This document shows positions 7,418 to 10,966 of a stretch of DNA of 10,966 nt, in pieces. The DNA lies in assembly GCA_944351315.1 (NCBI GenBank), contig CALVPL010000019.1, positions 1 to 10,966 of the forward strand. The letters are read 5' to 3'. This DNA is from an uncultured Bacilli bacterium. GTDB taxonomy: Bacteria > Bacillota_I > Bacilli_A > RF39 > UBA660. The notes beneath the pieces are model-generated. The model made no database searches and was not told where the DNA came from. It was given only the letters and a program-made list of their open reading frames with translations. The first letter of the stretch is position 1; each line of letters starts with the position of its first letter. The translations under genes were made by a program, and so were the position numbers.

Positions 7418-7442
7418 AAAAAACAACTTGATAATCAAGTTG
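7418..7442 (-). terminator. Terminator of the hydrogenase/DUF2207-like unit
   Basis: The minus strand has CAACTTGA, loop TTA, TCAAGTTG and six T residues, beginning only 5 nt after the stop codon at 7448. It is an 8-bp perfect stem. The core is a near copy of the terminator at 6421-6440, in the same orientation, 1003 bp away. Confidence 0.85.
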
Positions 7443-7447
7443 AACTT

Positions 7448-8170
7448 TTATTTTTTTATACTCTGAAAAGAGAAAAATTTTCTTAATTCTTTTTCTGTTT
7501 CATCGGCTACTCCAAATAAAACTGCATATACTAAATGCATTTCATAAAGAACAATTTGCTCCGTACTTTTTTCATGAATTAGAGTAAAATCTCTTAAAAA
7601 GTTTTTTAGCCCGATCATTTCTCTTGCTTTTCCTTTTAATGAATCGGGAATTTCAAATTGTCCTACATCATTAATGGCAAAAATGTTATCTGGAAATGTA
7701 TATCCTTCTTTTTTTAATTTTTGATAGGAAATACGAAGTAGAGCTTCTTCTCTAAGTCGATAATTAAATCTAATTTTACTTACTTTTACAGTTTTTTTAA
7801 AGGCTCCTAATAAAAAAATATGTTTAAAAACTTTCGTTTCAAATGGATCAGTATAAGGAATTTTCTTTTTTACTTTCGCATAATAAATTCCTTTTTTCAT
7901 ATAAACATCTACATAACCTTCTAACTCCCACTTTAATAGGCAAGCATAAAAGACATTTTCGATTCGACTCATCATTTGCCCACAGTAGGCAAGCCAGAAA
8001 GCTTCACTTAATGTTTTAAATGGCAGATCTCGAAAGTAAAAGTTTTCATTTTCTTCATTATAAACTACCTGATAATATCTCTTTTTGTTCTTACTATTGG
8101 TCATAATGTTTATTGCAATTCCTAGGATAAGTGCTATAAGAACAATAATTTTCATTACGTCTGAAATCAT
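7448..8170 (-). CDS. Small membrane-anchored protein resembling the C-terminal part of DUF2207 proteins
   Basis: I do not know its function. From ATG 8170 it has 240 residues: one hydrophobic segment (about 6-24), likely an N-terminal membrane anchor, then a soluble mixed alpha/beta region. Residues 50-90 look like a helix-turn-beta unit (TLSEAFWLAYCGQ... LEGYVDV). Residues 187-232, with GLKNFLRDFTL and YAVLFGVADETEKELRKF, resemble the conserved end of DUF2207 (YciQ-like) membrane proteins. The large N-terminal part and extra helices of those proteins are absent, so this is a short form or a relative. ATG 8170 is preferred because AAGGTG lies 6 nt upstream; a GTG at 8179 would overlap the hydrogenase stop by 4 nt but has no properly spaced site. 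It follows the hydrogenase gene by 5 nt and is almost certainly cotranscribed. Confidence 0.6.
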   Translation of the reverse strand: MISDVMKIIVLIALILGIAINIMTNSKNKKRYYQVVYNEENENFYFRDLPFKTLSEAFWLAYCGQMMSRIENVFYACLLKWELEGYVDVYMKKGIYYAKVKKKIPYTDPFETKVFKHIFLLGAFKKTVKVSKIRFNYRLREEALLRISYQKLKKEGYTFPDNIFAINDVGQFEIPDSLKGKAREMIGLKNFLRDFTLIHEKSTEQIVLYEMHLVYAVLFGVADETEKELRKFFSFQSIKK

Positions 8171-8175
8171 TTTTT

Positions 8176-9624
8176 TCACCTTCTACTTTTATAAGTCGTA
8201 TGTAAATAACGATGAGCAATCTCGCTACCAGGTTCTATTAAAAACTCTTGATAAATCTTTTTGATATCTGGATTTTGATAAGCTGCTTTTATTTTAGTTT
8301 CACTATCTCTTTTATAAAGACCCGCGATTCTTTTTTCTTTAAAAGTTTGTTCCATACCTTCTGGATATTTAGGCTGTCCACCACCACCGATGCAACCTCC
8401 TTGACAATTCATAATTTCAATAAAATGATATGGACTTGTTCCGTTTTTGACATCTTCTAATATTTTTTTCGCAGCACTTATTTTATGGACTACAGCAAGG
8501 CGAATTTCTCGGCCATCAATTTTTACTGTAGCCTCTTTTACATTTTCATAGCCTCGAACTTTTTGAAATTCAATATTTTCCGCTGTATAGTCTTTTCCCG
8601 TTAAAAAATAATAAAGTGTTCTTAAAGCAGCTTCGCAAACACCACCAGTACTACCAAATATTGTTCCACCGCCACTTCCTTCGCCTAATAAAGAATCGAA
8701 AGAACTTTCTTCTATTTTTTGGAAATCCATCTTTTCTTTTTTCAACCAATCGGTTAATTCACTTACCGTAATAACTGCATCCGTCCCGGCAATTTCTTCT
8801 CTTTTAAATTCGAATTTTTTGGCAGTACAAGGTGTAATCGCGACTGTATAAATTTTTTCTTTATCTACAGATATTTGACGAGCAAAATATTCTTTTACCA
8901 TAATTCCTTCCATACCAATTGGACTTTTACAAGTTGACAAATGATCTAAAATTTCTGGATAAAATGTCTCGGCATATTTGACCCAAGCTGGACAGCATGA
9001 AGTAAACATTGGAAATACACCTTGATGTAAAATTCTTTCTTTTAATTCATTGGCTTCTTCCATAATGGTTAAATCGGCTCCAAAAGTAGTATCTAGGACA
9101 TAAGAAAATCCCAAGTTTCTTAAAGCTCCAATTAATTTACCAACTAAAAATGTTCCTGGTTCATAGCCAAAACTTTCTCCAATAGAAACTCGAATTGCTG
9201 GCGATGTATAACAAATTAAAATTTTTCCTTCTTTTTTGGCTTGCAAAATTTTTTCAACTTCACTCTTAGGTTTTAAGGCTCCAGTTGGGCAAGTCATAAT
9301 GCATTGGCCACACGTCAAGCACTTGGAAGTATCCTCGCCAAAATTTAGACCGCATCTTTCTAAACAAGTAGATTTACAAATTCCACAATCAATGCAGACT
9401 GAATCATCTTTAGCAACTCCTAAATTTTTTTCATCAAATAAAACGGCATGTTCAAAAATTCTTTTGCTTTTTTTAACTTCTTCTGGTTCTTCTTCATAAG
9501 GAGCAAACATCATTTTTCCAACAAAACACATTGGACAAGTGTAGTCCTCTTTTAGCTCACTAAATTTTTTACCTTCTTTTTCTTCATCAAAAATATATCC
9601 ACAAATTTTACAACGATACTTCAT
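8176..9624 (-). CDS. [FeFe] hydrogenase with N-terminal rubredoxin and 2[4Fe-4S] ferredoxin domains
   Basis: This 482-residue enzyme should make or consume H2 at an H-cluster. In order: a rubredoxin-like Cys4 iron site (C5, C8, C30, C33 in CKICGY and CPMC), two ferredoxin CxxCxxCxxxC motifs (C77/80/83/87 and C102/105/108/112), then the catalytic domain. H-cluster motifs are T208-S-C-C-P-A-W214, T264-P-C266-T-A-K-K and E403-I-M-N-C407-Q-G-G-C411 followed by IGGGGQP. All four cluster ligands (C211, C266, C407, C411) and the adjacent proton-relay C210 are present. The second motif has TPC instead of the common MPC and the first has PAW instead of PGW, a pattern I associate with the less studied group B enzymes. 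No signal peptide, so cytoplasmic. No HydE/F/G maturases are in the window. AAAGGAG precedes ATG 9624. It heads a two-gene unit. Confidence 0.93.
   Translation of the reverse strand: MKYRCKICGYIFDEEKEGKKFSELKEDYTCPMCFVGKMMFAPYEEEPEEVKKSKRIFEHAVLFDEKNLGVAKDDSVCIDCGICKSTCLERCGLNFGEDTSKCLTCGQCIMTCPTGALKPKSEVEKILQAKKEGKILICYTSPAIRVSIGESFGYEPGTFLVGKLIGALRNLGFSYVLDTTFGADLTIMEEANELKERILHQGVFPMFTSCCPAWVKYAETFYPEILDHLSTCKSPIGMEGIMVKEYFARQISVDKEKIYTVAITPCTAKKFEFKREEIAGTDAVITVSELTDWLKKEKMDFQKIEESSFDSLLGEGSGGGTIFGSTGGVCEAALRTLYYFLTGKDYTAENIEFQKVRGYENVKEATVKIDGREIRLAVVHKISAAKKILEDVKNGTSPYHFIEIMNCQGGCIGGGGQPKYPEGMEQTFKEKRIAGLYKRDSETKIKAAYQNPDIKKIYQEFLIEPGSEIAHRYLHTTYKSRR
8177..8182 (-). promoter_or_regulatory. 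Ribosome site overlapping the hydrogenase stop; decides the next start
   Basis: AAGGTG overlaps the TGA stop of the hydrogenase gene (8178-8176) and lies 6 nt before ATG 8170. The alternative GTG start (8179-8177) lies within this site, so ATG is the better choice. The overlap suggests coupled translation. Confidence 0.55.
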
Positions 9625-9651
9625 AATTTCTCTCCTTTATTTTCTTAATCC

Positions 9652-9660
9652 AGTATATCA
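9652..9660 (-). promoter_or_regulatory. Extended -10 promoter of the hydrogenase unit
   Basis: The minus strand reads TGATATACT, an extended -10 (TG-N-TATACT), about 27 nt before the hydrogenase start. No good -35 is seen 17 nt upstream; that region is A/T homopolymer. It faces the plus-strand promoter about 50 bp away. Confidence 0.5.
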
Positions 9661-9707
9661 AATTTTCTTTAAAAAAGAAATTTTTTTCTTCATTTATAAT
9701 TATATCA

Positions 9708-9716
9708 TGTTAAAAT
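9708..9716 (+). promoter_or_regulatory. Extended -10 promoter of the glycosyltransferase gene
   Basis: TGTTAAAAT (TG-N-TAAAAT) lies 24 nt before the start codon at 9741, with no clear -35. Together with the minus-strand promoter it makes a compact divergent intergenic region of 116 nt. Confidence 0.45.
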
Positions 9717-9740
9717 AAATACAAGAGAGGAAGTTTATTT

Positions 9741-10966
9741 ATGACATGGATGAAAGAAAATAAAATTTTTGTGGGGCTTGTTCTTGTTTTGAGTTGTGTT
9801 TGTCTTTTTTTTATCGGGCAAAAGCAAGGATTTCATGAGGATGAAATTTTTTCCTATGGTTCTAGTAATTATAAATACGATAATGTATTTCGATCTTATG
9901 GCTATGCTCAGGCAAATTATGATTATTTATATACCAATCTTTTACAAGGTGATTTCTTTACTCAAGCTAAAAATTTTTGGAATTTTCTTTTTCATTCTTC
10001 CCAGTATGAGACAAGTTATGATCCGGTTTTAAAAGCGGAAGTGCCAACTTGGCAAGATAAAGAGCAAGCTTTAAAGTATTTAACGATTCAAAAAGAAGAT
10101 ACCTTAAATTTCTTTTCGGTATGGTTTAATCAATTAGAAGATGTGCATCCTCCACTTTTCTATTTTCTCGTTCATATTTTTTCTTGTTTTACCCCAAATC
10201 ATTTTACTAAATATACTATTTTCTTTTTAAATCTTTTCTTCTTTATTGGAACATTATATATTTTATATAAAATTATTTTATTTTTTGCTCCTAAAAAATG
10301 GGCAAATTTGGCTGTCTTCTTTTATGGAATAAGTATGGGAGCTATAAGTACTGTGATGTTTCAACGGATGTATATGATGCTTACTTTCTTTACTTTGTTT
10401 TATCTTTACTACTCTTTAAAATTTTTAAAAGAAAAGAATTTTACCAAAAAGGACTTCTTTTTATGGGGAATGAGTATTTGTCTTGGCTTTTTAACTCAAT
10501 ATTATTTTGCAATATTCGCGGTGATCTTATTTTTGGTTCTTGCTGGTTATTTTATGAAAAAGAAAGAATATTCTTCGTTAAAGAAAATGTTTCTTGTCCA
10601 TGCTATTGGAGCTTTTATTGGCATCTTGATTTTTCCTTCTAGTATTGAAGATATTTTCTTTTCATACCGCGGAATTGGTGGTGGATCGGATCGAACAAAA
10701 AGTACTTTAGAAATGCTTCTTTATTTTTTAAATTCGATCTTGCATTCATTTTCTATACCGATTTGGTTCTTTCTGCTTTTCATTTTCCTTGGAATCGGAT
10801 ATATCATCTGGAATAGAAAAAAACTAAACCTAGATTTTTTCAAAGAAAAAACAATTTGGATATTGATTATTCCTATTTTCCTTGTTTTGCTTATAGTAAG
10901 TAAAATGTCGCCTTTTTTAGGAGAAGATTATACTTCTAGATACGTGATGTTTTTACTGCCAATTCT
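9741..10966 (+). CDS. Multi-membrane GT-C glycosyltransferase (PMT_2/GT39-like), N-terminal 408 residues (truncated by window edge)
   Basis: The frame starts at ATG 9741 after an AGAGAGGAAG ribosome site and stays open to the right edge, giving 408 complete codons and two spare bases. It is a polytopic membrane protein. The first helix (about 9-26) is followed by FHEDEIFSYG (31-40), where the acidic HEDE cluster fits the catalytic first loop of GT-C transferases. After an outer loop of about 100 residues comes EDVHPPLFYFLVHIF (133-147); the HPPL motif is characteristic of PMT_2/ArnT-like families that use polyprenyl-phosphate sugars. About eight further hydrophobic helices follow, with a short loop GIGGGSDRTKS near 322-332. 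The normal length is 500-700 residues, so the C-terminus is missing. The acceptor, lipid or protein, cannot be told. It is transcribed away from the hydrogenase unit. Confidence 0.78.
   Translation, partial: MTWMKENKIFVGLVLVLSCVCLFFIGQKQGFHEDEIFSYGSSNYKYDNVFRSYGYAQANYDYLYTNLLQGDFFTQAKNFWNFLFHSSQYETSYDPVLKAEVPTWQDKEQALKYLTIQKEDTLNFFSVWFNQLEDVHPPLFYFLVHIFSCFTPNHFTKYTIFFLNLFFFIGTLYILYKIILFFAPKKWANLAVFFYGISMGAISTVMFQRMYMMLTFFTLFYLYYSLKFLKEKNFTKKDFFLWGMSICLGFLTQYYFAIFAVILFLVLAGYFMKKKEYSSLKKMFLVHAIGAFIGILIFPSSIEDIFFSYRGIGGGSDRTKSTLEMLLYFLNSILHSFSIPIWFFLLFIFLGIGYIIWNRKKLNLDFFKEKTIWILIIPIFLVLLIVSKMSPFLGEDYTSRYVMFLLPI

Noticed and set aside
6413..7443. A complete insertion sequence or transposon around the Rpn-like gene
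   Set aside because: The flanking palindromes are direct copies that work as terminators; there are no longer terminal inverted repeats and no evident target duplication, so only a cassette hypothesis is offered.
4965..9624. Mycoplasma-type genetic code (TGA as Trp)
   Set aside because: TGA ends rsmH and the hydrogenase gene at the expected places, and tryptophans checked at conserved positions use TGG.
9660..9686. A/T-rich imperfect hairpin followed by T residues on the plus strand
   Set aside because: No plus-strand gene lies upstream, the stem has almost no GC pairs and contains a bulge, so it is not called a terminator.
9796..10032. Plus-strand frame rich in hydrophobic residues near the right end
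   Set aside because: It overlaps the glycosyltransferase frame starting at 9741, which has a ribosome site and family motifs. The same applies to the frame at 10298-10642.

Overview
The window is strongly AT-rich and comes from a low-GC Gram-positive bacterium of the Bacilli type. It uses the standard code: all reading frames are intact with TGA as a stop, and TGA ends both rsmH and the hydrogenase gene. The mraZ-rsmH-ftsL-PBP order is the classic start of the Firmicutes division and cell-wall (dcw) cluster, so the cell is walled rather than a wall-less mollicute. An iron-only hydrogenase with a rubredoxin domain points to a fermentative anaerobe. The short, compact style resembles uncultured gut Bacilli near Erysipelotrichales/RF39, but that placement is inference.

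Layout, left to right. Positions 1-765 (minus) hold the first 255 residues of UDP-galactopyranose mutase, cut by the window edge. Positions 815-2425 (minus) encode a 536-residue protein: a helical N-terminus, a coiled coil and a C-terminal calcineurin-like metallophosphoesterase. Positions 2510-6315 (minus) are a tight four-gene operon, mraZ, rsmH, ftsL and a PASTA-bearing class B PBP. It is read from a promoter whose -10 box overlaps an array of four MraZ-type boxes spaced exactly 10 bp apart. The operon ends in a strong hairpin terminator right after the PBP, so the mur/mraY/ftsW part of the cluster is not attached.

Positions 6481-7320 (minus) hold a Rpn/PD-(D/E)XK nuclease-transposase-like gene with its own promoter. 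It is bracketed by two nearly identical terminator palindromes 1003 bp apart. Positions 7448-9624 (minus) are a two-gene unit: a rubredoxin-2[4Fe-4S]-H-cluster [FeFe] hydrogenase, followed 5 nt later by a small membrane-anchored protein resembling the C-terminal part of DUF2207 proteins. From 9741 to the right edge (plus) runs a divergently read, multi-membrane GT-C (PMT_2/GT39-like) glycosyltransferase, also truncated.

The dcw genes serve septal wall synthesis and its control by MraZ, and rsmH modifies 16S rRNA. The sugar mutase and the membrane glycosyltransferase at the two ends both fit cell-surface glycan synthesis but are not shown to be linked. No stretch longer than about 170 bases lacks a gene. 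I saw no tRNA, rRNA, CRISPR array or complete insertion sequence. No completely new system is evident; the best leads are the rubredoxin-hydrogenase/DUF2207-like pair, the palindrome-bracketed nuclease cassette and the coiled-coil phosphoesterase.
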